A DNA stretch of 64,000 nucleotides from Clostridium sp. AM49-4BH. Its GTDB lineage: Bacteria; Bacillota; Clostridia; Lachnospirales; Lachnospiraceae. Positions 1-9,855 of the stretch are shown piece by piece. A program made the translations under genes and the position numbers. Each line of letters opens with the position of its first letter. The first letter of the stretch is position 1. The stretch covers positions 62,001-126,000 of the forward strand of contig NZ_QUFB01000002.1 of NCBI RefSeq assembly GCF_003478335.1, in the 5' to 3' direction. The notes below the pieces were generated by a model. It saw only the letters and a list, made by a program, of their open reading frames with translations. It searched no databases and was not told where the DNA came from.

Positions 1-432
1 GGCGATAAATATGTCAATGCCAATATGATGCAGTTTGGTCATTCTCTGGGCGGTGAGCAGTCCGGACATATTATATTTAGTAAATATGCGGTTACCGGAG
101 ACGGTGTGCTTACTTCTTTGATGCTGATGGAAGTTATGTTGGAAAAGAAAGAAAAATTATCCGAATTGCGAAAGGGACTTGTGATCTATCCGCAGGTATT
201 GAAAAATATTCGCGTTAATGACAAGCCGGCAGCAAGAGCTGATGAAGATGTGATCGAAGCCGTGAAAAAAGTCGAGCAGGCGCTAGGCGAGAATGGTCGT
301 ATTTTGCTGCGCGAGAGCGGCACTGAACCGGTTATCCGTGTTATGGTGGAAGCAGAGACACAGGAGCTTTGTGAGCGGTATGTTGATGATGTGATCGCAG
401 TACTGAAAGCCAAAGGACATGAGGCAAAATAA
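1..432 (+). CDS. glmM: Phosphoglucosamine mutase, C-terminal part (starts before the window)
   Basis: The enzyme converts glucosamine-6-phosphate to glucosamine-1-phosphate for UDP-GlcNAc and peptidoglycan synthesis in the cytoplasm. The frame is open from base 1, so only about the last 143 residues are present. The sugar-binding GGEQSGH motif and the C-terminal phosphate-binding loop RESGTEPVIRVMVE are both visible, which separates it from general phosphomannomutases. The active-site serine and metal loop would lie upstream of the window. The gene ends 86 bases before tig, which has its own likely promoter. Confidence 0.93.
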   Translation, partial: GDKYVNANMMQFGHSLGGEQSGHIIFSKYAVTGDGVLTSLMLMEVMLEKKEKLSELRKGLVIYPQVLKNIRVNDKPAARADEDVIEAVKKVEQALGENGRILLRESGTEPVIRVMVEAETQELCERYVDDVIAVLKAKGHEAK

Positions 433-449
433 TTAATTTTGAAAAAGCC

Positions 450-479
450 TTGATTTTCGGAGAAAGTTCATGCTATAGT
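450..479 (+). promoter_or_regulatory. Likely sigma-A promoter for tig
   Basis: TTGATT (450-455) and TATAGT (474-479) are 18 bases apart, and TGC directly before the -10 box makes an extended -10. The AAGGAGG ribosome site of tig follows at 501-507. The call rests on sequence match alone. Confidence 0.5.
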
Positions 480-518
480 ATAGCAATGTGATATTTTTAT
501 AAGGAGGAATTTACAAGA

Positions 519-1805
519 ATGAGTGTACAGGTAGAAAAGTTGGAGAAGAGCATGGCTAAGCTGACAATTACAGTTGAGGCTGCAAAGTTTGATGCAGCAG
601 TTGATTCAGCTTATCAGAAAAATAAAGGTAAGATTGCTCTGCCGGGATTCCGTAAAGGAAAGGCTCCAAGAGCAATGATCGAGAAAATGTACGGCACGGG
701 AGTATTTTATGAGGATGCAGCCAATGAGTTGATCCCGGAAGCATATGAGACAGCAGCTAAGGAAAGTGAGCTTGAGATCGTTGCACAGCCTGAAATTGAA
801 GTAACACAGATGGAAAAGGGAACGGATTTCATCTTTACAGCTACCGTAGCAATAAAGCCGGAAGTTACTTTGGGTGACTACAAGGGCATTGAGGTAGAGA
901 AGAAAGAGGCAGAAGTAAGTGAGGAAGAGATCACAGCAGAGATCGATAAGGCAAGAGAAGCTAACTCCAGACTGATCACGATCGAGGATCGTGCTACAGA
1001 GGACGGAGATACTGTTATCATCGACTTTGATGGTTATGTAGATGGCAAGCAGTTTGAAGGCGGTTATGCAGAGGATTATACGTTAGTTCTTGGATCACAT
1101 TCTTTCATTGATAATTTCGAGGATCAGTTGGTTGGCAAGAATCTCGGTGAGGATGTTGAAGTAAACGTAACATTCCCAGAAGAGTATCATGTAGACGAGC
1201 TTAAGGGTAAGCCTGCATTGTTCAAGGTAAAGATCAAAGAAATCCAGAAGAAAGAGCTTCCTGAACTGGATGATGATTTTGCACAGGATGTATCTGATTT
1301 TGATACATTGGATGAGTACAAGGCTGACGTTGAGAAGAAAATCTTAGAGAACAAAGAGAATCAGATCAAACGTGAGCAGGAAGATCAGATCATTGAGAAG
1401 ATCATTGAGAATGCACAGATGGAGATTCCACAGCAGATGATCGCTGCACAGACACGTCAGATGACACAGGAGTTCGCACAGCGTCTTCAGTCTCAGGGAT
1501 TGTCTTTGGAGCAGTACATGCAGTTTACAGGTCTTACTCCACAGAAGATGATGGAAGATTTAGAGCCACAGGCTTTGAAGCGTATCCAGAGTCGTTTGGT
1601 ATTAGAGGCAGTTGTTGCTGCAGAGAACATCGAGGCTTCTGATGAAGAGATCGATAAAGAGTTAGAGAATATGGCTTCTATGTATCAGATGGAGATCGAC
1701 AAGTTAAAAGAGTTAATCGGCGATGATGAGAAGAAACAGATCGGAATGGATCTGGCAGTGCAGAAAGCAGTGGAATTTGTTGTAAAGGAAGCTGTTGAGA
1801 AATAA
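519..1805 (+). CDS. tig: Trigger factor, ribosome-associated chaperone and prolyl isomerase
   Basis: Trigger factor binds at the ribosomal exit tunnel and shields nascent chains. The 428-residue length is normal for the family. The N-terminal ribosome-binding domain carries the signature GFRKGKAPR (around residue 43). An FKBP-type isomerase domain follows from about residue 150 (GDTVIIDFDGYVDG), and then the helical substrate-binding C-terminal part. AAGGAGG sits 11 bases before the ATG. The gene heads a quality-control set with clpP, clpX and lon, an order common in Firmicutes. A strong terminator follows at once, so tig can be transcribed alone. Confidence 0.97.
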   Translation: MSVQVEKLEKSMAKLTITVEAAKFDAAVDSAYQKNKGKIALPGFRKGKAPRAMIEKMYGTGVFYEDAANELIPEAYETAAKESELEIVAQPEIEVTQMEKGTDFIFTATVAIKPEVTLGDYKGIEVEKKEAEVSEEEITAEIDKAREANSRLITIEDRATEDGDTVIIDFDGYVDGKQFEGGYAEDYTLVLGSHSFIDNFEDQLVGKNLGEDVEVNVTFPEEYHVDELKGKPALFKVKIKEIQKKELPELDDDFAQDVSDFDTLDEYKADVEKKILENKENQIKREQEDQIIEKIIENAQMEIPQQMIAAQTRQMTQEFAQRLQSQGLSLEQYMQFTGLTPQKMMEDLEPQALKRIQSRLVLEAVVAAENIEASDEEIDKELENMASMYQMEIDKLKELIGDDEKKQIGMDLAVQKAVEFVVKEAVEK

Positions 1806-1820
1806 TACAAACAGAAGTTA

Positions 1821-1875
1821 ACGCCATCCGCATCAGGAAGCTGTTTCAGCTGCCTGATGGGCTGGCGTTTTTGTT
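1821..1875 (+). terminator. Rho-independent terminator after tig
   Basis: A long stem pairs ACGCCATCC-GCATCAGG with CCTGATG-GGCTGGCGT, with one mismatch. It is followed by TTTTTGTT. It lies 15 bases after the tig stop codon. Confidence 0.85.
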
Positions 1876-1940
1876 AAGTCTAAGAGAGTATGTCCTGCAG
1901 CTTAGTATTTGCAGGTACATGGAAAGGCATGGTGAGCACA

Positions 1941-2528
1941 ATGAGTTATAGTATTCCTTATGTTATTGAAAAAACGAGTGGCGGAGAGCGTTCGTATGAT
2001 ATTTATTCCAGATTGTTGCAGGACCGCATTATTATTTTATCCAACGAGGTAAATGATGATATTGCGAGTTTGGTAGTATCTCAGCTGTTGTTTTTGGAAT
2101 CTCAGGATCCAAACAAAGATATCAGCCTTTATATCAACAGTCCGGGAGGATCTGTTAGTGCAGGATTTGCCATCTATGATACAATGAATTATGTAAAATG
2201 TGATGTTTCTACAATTTGTATGGGCCTTGCGGCAAGCATGGGTGCATTTTTGTTAGCAGGAGGAGCTAAAGGAAAACGACTTGCCCTTCCAAATGCGGAG
2301 ATTATGATCCATCAGCCATCCGGCGGCGCCAAAGGTCAGGAAACAGAGATCCGTATCGTCGCAGAACAGATCTTAAAGACAAGAAGTCGTTTGAATGAAA
2401 TTTTGGCAGAAAATACCGGTAAGCCATTAGAAGTTATCCAGGCTGATACAGAGCGTGATAACTATATGACGGCTGCAGAAGCAAAAGAGTATGGTTTGAT
2501 CGATGAGATTGTGACTAACCGTAAATAA
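1941..2528 (+). CDS. clpP: ATP-dependent Clp protease proteolytic subunit
   Basis: ClpP forms the tetradecameric serine-protease chamber that degrades proteins fed by ClpX or other Clp ATPases. An upstream ATG at 1890 is open in frame, but the family start (M-S-x-x-x-P-Y-V-I-E) falls at the ATG at 1941. That gives 195 residues, the usual length, with GGTGAG just before it. The catalytic triad is at the expected spacing: Ser99 (in GLAASMG), His124 (in MIHQP) and Asp173. A 6-bp inverted repeat (1894-1899/1910-1915) lies in the leader. No CtsR-type operator was recognised. clpX follows 87 bases downstream. Confidence 0.96.
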   Translation: MSYSIPYVIEKTSGGERSYDIYSRLLQDRIIILSNEVNDDIASLVVSQLLFLESQDPNKDISLYINSPGGSVSAGFAIYDTMNYVKCDVSTICMGLAASMGAFLLAGGAKGKRLALPNAEIMIHQPSGGAKGQETEIRIVAEQILKTRSRLNEILAENTGKPLEVIQADTERDNYMTAAEAKEYGLIDEIVTNRK

Positions 2529-2615
2529 CAGACTGTATTCACTGTTACGATCGTGAAATAGAGATCTGTATAAAGTTATTGTAAGAGTGGGGGAATATCA
2601 GGCAGGGAGGTAGTC

Positions 2616-3893
2616 ATGTCAGGAAAAAAAGATGATAAATTAAAATGTTCTTTTTGTGGAAAGACACAGGATCAGGTGACGCGTCTGATCGCAGGACCGG
2701 GTGTGTATATTTGTGACCAGTGTGTAGAACTTTGCTCGGAGATCATGGAAGATGAGATGACACAGAAGGCAGAGCAGGTCGACAATGATACTGAGATCAA
2801 TTTGCTTAAGCCAAAAGAGATCAAGGATTTTTTGGATGAGTATGTAGTTGGACAGGATGACGCAAAGAGAGCTCTTTCAGTAGCAGTTTATAACCATTAT
2901 AAACGTGTGTTGTCTGCAAAAGATATGGATGTTGAGATTCAAAAGAGTAATATTATCATGGTGGGACCTACAGGTTCCGGTAAGACTTTTTTGGCACAGA
3001 CATTAGCAAAGATATTAAACGTTCCGTTTGCCATTGCAGATGCAACTGCACTGACGGAGGCAGGATATGTCGGAGAAGATGTTGAAAACATTCTGTTAAA
3101 GATCATACAGGCAGCAGATTATGATATGGATCGTGCGGAGCATGGTATTATTTATATTGATGAGATTGACAAGATCACCCGTAAGGGCGAGAATGTTTCG
3201 ATCACTCGTGATGTTTCCGGTGAAGGTGTACAGCAGGCACTGCTCAAGATTTTAGAGGGAACGGTAGCCAGTGTACCACCGCAGGGCGGAAGAAAACATC
3301 CTCATCAGGAGTTCTTCCAGTTAGACACATCCAATATTCTATTTATTTGTGGTGGAGCGTTCGATGGTTTGGAGAAGATCATAGAGGGACGTATCGGTCA
3401 GAAATCCATTGGATTTAATGCTGAGATCGCAGATAAGCGTGATGAGACAATTGGAGATCTGTTCCGACAGGTATTGCCGGAAGATTTTGTGAAGTTTGGT
3501 TTGATCCCTGAGATCATTGGTCGTCTTCCGGTTACGGTAGCATTAGATCTTCTGGATGAGAAAGCACTGGAAAAGATTTTGGTAGAGCCTAAAAATGCGA
3601 TCACAAAACAGTATCAAAAACTGTTTGAACTGGATGGCGTGAAATTGTCGTTTGAACCGGAAGCGATCCAGGCTGTTGCAAAACAGTCGTCAGAACGCAA
3701 GACCGGCGCAAGAGGACTGCGTGCAATCATGGAAAATGTAATGCAGAATGTGATGTATGAGGTTCCATCCGTGGATGACATTAAAGAATGTGTTATTACA
3801 GAGCAGTCAGTTTTAGGTGAGGAAGAACCAAAGTTGATCACAAAAGAGGACGAAGTTAAGCAGTTGACAGTGGATAAAGATGCAACTGCATAA
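2616..3893 (+). CDS. clpX: Clp protease ATP-binding subunit ClpX
   Basis: This AAA+ unfoldase recognises substrates and threads them into ClpP. It has 425 residues. The N-terminal zinc-binding domain has two Cys pairs (CSFCGK near residue 11 and CDQC near 33). The Walker A motif GPTGSGKT lies near residue 116 and Walker [10 protein letters not shown] near 180. The sensor/GAR region is conserved ([13 protein letters not shown]). GGGAGG lies just upstream of the ATG. It is probably co-transcribed with clpP, because no terminator separates them, and a terminator follows it. Confidence 0.97.
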   Translation: MSGKKDDKLKCSFCGKTQDQVTRLIAGPGVYICDQCVELCSEIMEDEMTQKAEQVDNDTEINLLKPKEIKDFLDEYVVGQDDAKRALSVAVYNHYKRVLSAKDMDVEIQKSNIIMVGPTGSGKTFLAQTLAKILNVPFAIADATALTEAGYVGEDVENILLKIIQAADYDMDRAEHGIIYIDEIDKITRKGENVSITRDVSGEGVQQALLKILEGTVASVPPQGGRKHPHQEFFQLDTSNILFICGGAFDGLEKIIEGRIGQKSIGFNAEIADKRDETIGDLFRQVLPEDFVKFGLIPEIIGRLPVTVALDLLDEKALEKILVEPKNAITKQYQKLFELDGVKLSFEPEAIQAVAKQSSERKTGARGLRAIMENVMQNVMYEVPSVDDIKECVITEQSVLGEEEPKLITKEDEVKQLTVDKDATA

Positions 3894-3921
3894 ACAAACT
3901 TTGTGCTTTTTACGAATGTTG

Positions 3922-3953
3922 CAGGGGTAACGTAAGATGCGTTGCCCCTTTTG
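3922..3953 (+). terminator. Terminator after clpX
   Basis: GGGGTAACG pairs with CGTTGCCCC across a short loop (TAAGATG) and is followed by TTTTGTG. It separates clpPX from lon. Confidence 0.75.
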
Positions 3954-3979
3954 TGGATAAGATACAAGGAGAGAATGGA

Positions 3980-6300
3980 ATGAATAATCAAAAAATTCCA
4001 ATGATCATCCTGTCAGAGTGTGTTGTATTTCCGGGAAGTTCTGTGTATTTGAATTTGTATGACAGTCGATCCGAAAATGCGGTATCACAAGCTATTGGAC
4101 CGGGCGGAAAACTGGTTGGAGTCACAAGGATGCCGGCAGAAACGGCAGACGATGATCATTCAAAATTATATTCGGTGGGAACGTTATTGGAAGTCAAACA
4201 GATGAATACGCCGAGAAAAGGACATCCACAGGCTGTTGTGCGTGGCGTTTGCCGTGTTATGATTGAAGAAGTCCATCGGGAATCGGATTGTTATTATTGT
4301 GAATATAGTGAATTTCAAGAAATAGAGTCAGAGGAAGATTCCCAGACGATCCTTGCGATGGGCAGCATTCTCAATGCCCTGCAAAGAAAATATGCGGAAT
4401 TTAGAGAAGATGTTCCTGCTACAGTATGGGATGCTATCGCTGATGAGAAGGACCGCGGGGCTTATGTCGATCAACTTAGTGGATTGTTAGAAAGTGATTA
4501 TACACAAAAACAAAAGCTTTTGGAGGAGCCATCCATTGACGAACGCGAAAAGCGGCTTGCTGTCTACATGACGCAGGAGATCAATCTGTTTATTGAACAG
4601 GAGAAGATTCAAAAAAAGATCAGAGAAAATATAGATAAGAAGCAGATGGAGATGTATCTGCGAGAGCAGATCGATGCTATTCATGAGGAACTTGGTGATG
4701 ATGACGTAGGCTCTCAGGCAGCTAAATATCTTCATAAATTAGAGAAACTAAAGGCTCCTAAGCGTGTTAAAAAGGCGATTCGTGAAGAATTATGCGTTAT
4801 CAGCGTTTTGCCAAAAATCCATCGGAAAGTGAAATGATCCGTGATTATCTGGATAATCTGTTTGCGTTTCCATGGAAGAAAAAGTCTGAGGAGAGCTTAG
4901 ATATTGCGTATGCAGCACAGGTGTTGGATGAGGATCATTATGGTCTTACTAAAGTAAAAGAACGTATTTTGGAATGTTTGGCGGTAAAGGCAATGAAGAA
5001 AGATGCAGTGAGTCCGATCCTTTGTCTGGTCGGTCCTCCGGGAACCGGTAAAACATCGATCGCCCGTTCAGTCGCAAGGGCATTGGGACGCAGTTATGTT
5101 CGCATTTGTCTTGGCGGTGTCAATGACGAGGCGGAGATACGTGGACACAGAAGAACGTATGTCGCATCTATGCCGGGACGGATCGTAAAGGCGTTTTGTC
5201 AGGCAAAAACCAATAATCCATTGGTTTTGCTGGACGAGATCGATAAGATCGGAAAAGATTATAAAGGGGATCCGTCCGCAGCGTTGTTAGAGGTGTTAGA
5301 TCCTGAACAAAATAAGCATTTTTCGGATCATTATATGGAAATACCGATCAATTTGTCTCATGCGATGTTTTGGTGTACTGCTAATTCATTGGAGTCAATT
5401 CCGCTGCCGCTTCGTGACCGTATTGAGATCATTCAACTGTCCGGATATACGGACAATGAAAAATTTCATATCGCCAAAGAATTTTTGTGGAAAAAACAGA
5501 AAAATGCCAATGGTTTGACAAATTCACAGATTACAATAACGGATAAGGCAATTCGTATGATTATTGCTCGTTACACCAGAGAGGCAGGAGTGCGTGATCT
5601 GGAGCGCAAACTTATATTGTTGTGCCAGAAGGCAGCGAAAAGCATTGCAACAGGTGAGAAAGATAAGGTTCGTATATCAGAACGCAATCTGAAAGAGTAT
5701 CTTGGCAAAGAAGTGCATACCATCCGGATGGCGAATAAGAGAGCGCAAGTCGGTATTGTTCGCGGATTGGCATGGACGGCTGTTGGTGGAGAGACGTTAG
5801 AGGTCGAAGTTGGTATTATGCCCGGAAACGGTAAGCTGCTGCTTACCGGCAAGTTAGGGGATGTCATGAAGGAATCAGCGCAGATCGCATTAACGTATGT
5901 GCGAAGCCAGACCGCAAAGCTGGTGAAAGACTCTTATTATGCAGAACATGATATTCATATTCATGTACCGGAAGGCGCCGTGCCGAAGGATGGACCATCT
6001 GCAGGTGTTACAATGGCAACGGCCTTATATTCTGCGGTGACAGGATGGAAAGTCAGAGCAGATATTGCCATGACGGGAGAAATCAGCTTACGTGGATCAG
6101 TGCTTGCTATTGGTGGCCTTAAGGAGAAAATGCTTGCGGCGAAAGCAGCCGGGATCGCTCAGGTCTTCATTCCGAAGGATAATGAGAGTGATCTTGCGGA
6201 ATTTTCGGAGGACATTTTAGAAGGGATCACGGTTACTACGGTGTCCTCGGTAAAGGAAATATGGAAGCAGAGTATAGAAACTGCCTCCGGCGAAGCATAA
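3980..6300 (+). CDS. lon: Lon endopeptidase, interrupted by one frameshift near 4783-4795
   Basis: Lon is an ATP-dependent cytoplasmic protease of misfolded and regulatory proteins. The start at 3980 (MNNQKIP) has AAGGAGAG 7 bases upstream. The first frame holds the N-terminal substrate domain and runs out at 4837 after an unrelated tail. The second frame picks up from about 4792 with the AAA+ domain (Walker A GPPGTGKT) and the protease domain with the Ser-Lys dyad (PKDGPSAG, and Lys in GGLKEK). One extra base near GAAGAATTATGCG would give a continuous 773-residue protein, normal for Lon. There is no classical slippery heptamer there. I infer a sequencing or assembly deletion; a true mutation would remove Lon activity. 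Confidence 0.9.
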
Positions 6301-6327
6301 GAACATGGAAAGGCATGGAATAATAGA

Positions 6328-6936
6328 ATGAAAGTAACGAGTGTTAATTTAGAGACAGTTTGTGGTATTACAAGTAAATTGCCGGAAAATGACAAATTGG
6401 AAGTCGCTTTTGCCGGGCGTTCCAATGTAGGAAAGTCTTCCTTGATCAATGCACTGATGAATCGTAAATCTTATGCACGTACTTCGCAGCAGCCGGGTAA
6501 AACACAGACGATCAACTTTTATAATATTAATGAATTGTTGTATTTTGTTGATCTTCCGGGATATGGTTATGCGAAAGTGTCACAGGATACAGTCAAAAAG
6601 TGGGGGAAGATGATTGACGGATATCTGCACCAGTCAAAGGTGCTGCGTCTGGTTTTTTTGCTGGTGGATATACGGCACAAACCTAATCAAAATGATATAC
6701 AGATGTATGAATGGTGTGTCAATTATGGATTTAATCCGATCATTATTGCAACTAAATCGGATAAGATCAAGCGTTCACAATTGCAAAAACAGATCAAGCA
6801 GATCAAAGATGCGCTGCAGGTAGTAGATGGAACGCCGGTTATTCCGTTTTCTGCGTTGAATAAAAGCGGACGGGATGAGATCTGGGAATACATTGATATG
6901 ATGTATGAAGGATTTCAGGCAGAGCGATCACAATAG
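6328..6936 (+). CDS. engB: Ribosome biogenesis GTPase EngB (YsxC/YihA family)
   Basis: This small GTPase is required for late 50S subunit assembly. Its 202 residues match the family. GTP-binding motifs are all present: G1 GRSNVGKS (residues 30-37), G3 DLPGYGYAK and G4 TKSDK. The G5-like SAL lies near residue 172. It starts 28 bases after the lon stop, with GGAAAGG upstream, so it probably shares the lon transcript, an arrangement seen in other Firmicutes. Confidence 0.95.
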   Translation: MKVTSVNLETVCGITSKLPENDKLEVAFAGRSNVGKSSLINALMNRKSYARTSQQPGKTQTINFYNINELLYFVDLPGYGYAKVSQDTVKKWGKMIDGYLHQSKVLRLVFLLVDIRHKPNQNDIQMYEWCVNYGFNPIIIATKSDKIKRSQLQKQIKQIKDALQVVDGTPVIPFSALNKSGRDEIWEYIDMMYEGFQAERSQ

Positions 6937-7014
6937 GGGAATCGATGTCTGATACCAGTGATAATTTAGGGCAGACGGATTATTTACAAGGTGAATTAAA
7001 TGTAAGGAGGAAAC

Positions 7015-8700
7015 ATGGAGGCAACAAAGAAAACACAAGGGAAATGGCAGATCATGTGTCTGGTACTGCTGCTTGCAGGAATGATTTTTGGAATCAGCAG
7101 AGATGCGGCTGCTTTAGAACGTATTTTTACCGAAAATGAGCAAAGTGTTTATGTGGGAGATCAATTTGATCTGATGAATCTGGTAGAACCGGATATGAAA
7201 GCAGGAACAACATTTCACTTGACAGAACCATCAACGGAAACGGCGTCAGTGACAGAAACCGGAATCTTGACTTGTTTGAAAGAGGGAACGGTGACGGTTG
7301 AGGCGGAGCGCAAAAATGACGATGATACATCATATAAAGATACGATCGAGATTAATGTGATCGCACCGGAACAGGTCAAACTTGCTTATGGACAGAGTGT
7401 TTCTAAGCCGATGCAGGAATATTTGCTGCAGATGGGTTATACGTTGTCGGCAGATAGAAATAGTGTCACAATTAGTGAAGACGGCTCCCTGCAGGCAGTG
7501 GGGTTTCGCCCTTCCGTGATCTATGCGGACAATGGACGTGGCAGCTGTTTTGCGATAGCAGAAGTAACGATTGAGACACCGAGCTATTCACAAGAGTATG
7601 TTACACGTGCTGTTGGCAGCAAGGCAACCGCTGTCGGTGTTGACGGTTTTTCCTTTATCGGAAGTGGCAGTGAAAAGATTACTTATGCAACCGGAGATGA
7701 TAAAGTAGCTGTTTGGACAACGCAGGGAATACAGGCTGTAGCTAAGGGGCAGACGACACTGAAAGCGACGCTCACTGCATATAACAAGGACACGATAACA
7801 CTTACGATGCCGGTATATGTGACAACACCAACGGTATCCGGTAAGACAGTGATCTTGGCATCCGGCTGTGTGAAGAAGCCTTCGATCAGCGGAACAATCG
7901 CACAAAGTAAGATTACCTGGGATCCTGAAAAACAGGGTGCGGCATATTTTACAGAGCAAGGTGATATTTTTGCAAATTATAAGGGATCGAAAAAACTAAC
8001 ATTGAATATCGATGGATTGGATTTTTCTATTTTGGTTCGTGTCAGTGATCCTGCCTATGCGGATTTCAACATTATCATGTACAAAGGTATGGGAAAGACG
8101 CTGAAGCTTAAAGGACTTGTGCCAGGAAGTAAGGTTAGCTTTTCCTCTAACAATAAGAAAAAGGTAACGATTACATCCAGAGGCAAAATGAAAGCGAAGA
8201 AGATCGGTCATACAAATATTACAGTAAAGGCGGATGGACGCACGTTTAAGATCTGGGTTGAGATTTCCAGTAAACGGGGTTATCGGGCATCCAAGAAAGC
8301 GATTGCGATCTCTAAGACGAAGACGACATACAGTCAGGCACGTAGAATGTCTAAGAGATTTTACGACTGCAGTTCGTTAGTTTCTCGAGTATATCGTAAA
8401 TATGATGTATATTTTGGATCGAAAAGCGGCTGGTCACCGGTTGCCGCAGATATTGGAAAATGGTGCACCAGAAATCATAAAGTTATTGCAAAAAAAGCGG
8501 TTTCTTATAAAAAACTGCTTCCGGGAGACTTGATCTTTTTCTCCGGCTGGCGTAATGGAAGATACAAGAATATCACGCATATTGAGATATATACCGGCGG
8601 CGCAAAGGATGTGTCTGCAAGCAGCCGTTACGGGAAAGTGGTTCATTATGGATATGGCAAAGGAGATTCTGTGGTGTTGGTAGCACGTCCTACAAAATAG
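7015..8700 (+). CDS. Secreted Big_2 / NlpC-P60 cell-wall hydrolase
   Basis: The protein has 561 residues. A basic N-terminus and hydrophobic core (about residues 10-33, ending GISRDAAA) form a signal peptide. At least three bacterial Ig-like (Big_2) segments follow, recognisable by repeats such as G-x-L-x-x-x-x-x-G-x-x-x-V near residues 80, 245 and 390. The C-terminal ~140 residues are an NlpC/P60 cysteine peptidase: the nucleophile lies in YDCSSLV and the catalytic His in THIEIYTGG. Such enzymes cut peptide cross-links in peptidoglycan. A strong AAGGAGG precedes the ATG. It sits before ddl and murF, in keeping with a wall role. The exact bond cut is not known. Confidence 0.85.
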   Translation: MEATKKTQGKWQIMCLVLLLAGMIFGISRDAAALERIFTENEQSVYVGDQFDLMNLVEPDMKAGTTFHLTEPSTETASVTETGILTCLKEGTVTVEAERKNDDDTSYKDTIEINVIAPEQVKLAYGQSVSKPMQEYLLQMGYTLSADRNSVTISEDGSLQAVGFRPSVIYADNGRGSCFAIAEVTIETPSYSQEYVTRAVGSKATAVGVDGFSFIGSGSEKITYATGDDKVAVWTTQGIQAVAKGQTTLKATLTAYNKDTITLTMPVYVTTPTVSGKTVILASGCVKKPSISGTIAQSKITWDPEKQGAAYFTEQGDIFANYKGSKKLTLNIDGLDFSILVRVSDPAYADFNIIMYKGMGKTLKLKGLVPGSKVSFSSNNKKKVTITSRGKMKAKKIGHTNITVKADGRTFKIWVEISSKRGYRASKKAIAISKTKTTYSQARRMSKRFYDCSSLVSRVYRKYDVYFGSKSGWSPVAADIGKWCTRNHKVIAKKAVSYKKLLPGDLIFFSGWRNGRYKNITHIEIYTGGAKDVSASSRYGKVVHYGYGKGDSVVLVARPTK

Positions 8701-8720
8701 GAAATTGTTTGTTAGAAGCA

Positions 8721-8753
8721 GGAAGGGCAATGCATTAGCGTTGCCCTTTTGCA
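8721..8753 (+). terminator. Terminator after the NlpC/P60 gene
   Basis: AAGGGCAATGC pairs with GCGTTGCCCTT and runs into TTTT. It lies 21 bases after the stop codon. Confidence 0.75.
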
Positions 8754-8769
8754 TGTAGTGTGCTAAGAT
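8741..8769 (+). promoter_or_regulatory. Possible promoter for ddl-murF, overlapping the terminator
   Basis: TTGCCC (8741-8746) is 17 bases from TAAGAT (8764-8769), which has TGC before it (extended -10). The -35 box would lie in the 3' arm of the preceding terminator. The match is moderate. Confidence 0.35.
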
Positions 8770-8817
8770 AGAGTGGCGTAAATAATTAGCATGTAAAACA
8801 AAAATGGAGGCACAGTT

Positions 8818-9855
8818 ATGAACATCATCGTATTGGCTGGAGGACTTAGTACAGAAAGAGACGTATCGTTTAGCACCGGAGAAGACGTGTGCAAAGCGCT
8901 GCGTGAAAGGGGACATCAGGCAGCAATGCTGGATGTTTTTTTAGGATATGAAGGAGATGTTTCAGAGGATTTTTTTGTAAGAAATGATGCGATCCGCTCG
9001 GACGATAAAAAGATCAAGTCCATTGACCCGGATCTGGATCAGATCAAGCAGATGCGCGGAGATTCCGAGGATGGTTTCTTTGGACCGAATGTTCTGGCAC
9101 TTTGCCGAAAGGCAGATATTGTATATATGGCGTTGCATGGCGCAGATGGTGAAAATGGTAAAGTACAGGCAGCGTTCGATCTGCTTGGCATTCGTTACAC
9201 AGGTTCCGGCTGCGTAGGCAGTGCGGTTGCCATGGATAAAGGATTGTCCAAAAAGATCTTTTTGGAGGCAGGGATCCCAACGCCGAAAGGATTTTCCGTT
9301 CGCAAAGGACAGAGTGGCGATCTGCCGGAAGATATGGCATATCCGATCGTTGTGAAACCATGTTGTGGTGGTTCCAGTGTTGGTGTAAGTATGGTACAGA
9401 GTGCTGAGGAATATGAGGCCGCGCTTCAGACTGCATTTCGCTATGAAGATGAAGTCGTTGTGGAGGAGTGTATCAAAGGAAGAGAGTTTTCTGCCGGCGT
9501 GCTTGGTGGAGAGAGTCTGCCGATCATAGAGATCATTCCGAAAGCAGGATTTTATGATTACGAAACGAAATATCAGCCGGGAATGGCAATGGACGTATGT
9601 CCTGCGGAATTATCAGAAGAAAAAACAAAAGAGATGCAGAATTTTGCAAAGAGAGTATATGATGAGTTGAAGTTAGAGGTGTATGGACGTATCGATTTTC
9701 TGATGGACGCAGACGGAAATCTGTTCTGTCTGGAAGCAAATACACTGCCGGGCATGACGCCGACTAGTCTGCTGCCACAGGAAGCTGCAGCGATTGGTAT
9801 GGATTATGGAACGTTGTGTGAGAAGATTATCTCGCTGGCTATGGAGAAGAAATGA
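8818..9855 (+). CDS. ddl: D-alanine--D-alanine ligase
   Basis: This enzyme makes the D-Ala-D-Ala dipeptide used in the peptidoglycan stem. It is a 345-residue ATP-grasp enzyme. It has the N-terminal GGLSTERDVSF loop, the ATP-binding segment PIVVKPCCGGSSVGVS, and the C-terminal metal and substrate region CLEANTLPGMTPTSLLPQ. TGGAGG lies 7 bases before the ATG. Its stop overlaps the murF start (ATGA), so the two are translationally coupled and act in sequence: Ddl makes the dipeptide and MurF attaches it. Confidence 0.95.
   Translation: MNIIVLAGGLSTERDVSFSTGEDVCKALRERGHQAAMLDVFLGYEGDVSEDFFVRNDAIRSDDKKIKSIDPDLDQIKQMRGDSEDGFFGPNVLALCRKADIVYMALHGADGENGKVQAAFDLLGIRYTGSGCVGSAVAMDKGLSKKIFLEAGIPTPKGFSVRKGQSGDLPEDMAYPIVVKPCCGGSSVGVSMVQSAEEYEAALQTAFRYEDEVVVEECIKGREFSAGVLGGESLPIIEIIPKAGFYDYETKYQPGMAMDVCPAELSEEKTKEMQNFAKRVYDELKLEVYGRIDFLMDADGNLFCLEANTLPGMTPTSLLPQEAAAIGMDYGTLCEKIISLAMEKK

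Noticed and set aside
1890..1940. Longer clpP start at 1890
   Set aside because: The extra 17 residues match no ClpP, and the next Met at 1941 gives the exact family start.
6945..7139. 64-residue open frame between engB and the NlpC/P60 gene
   Set aside because: It overlaps the well-supported start at 7015 (AAGGAGG) in another frame, and its sequence shows no domain or hydrophobic pattern.
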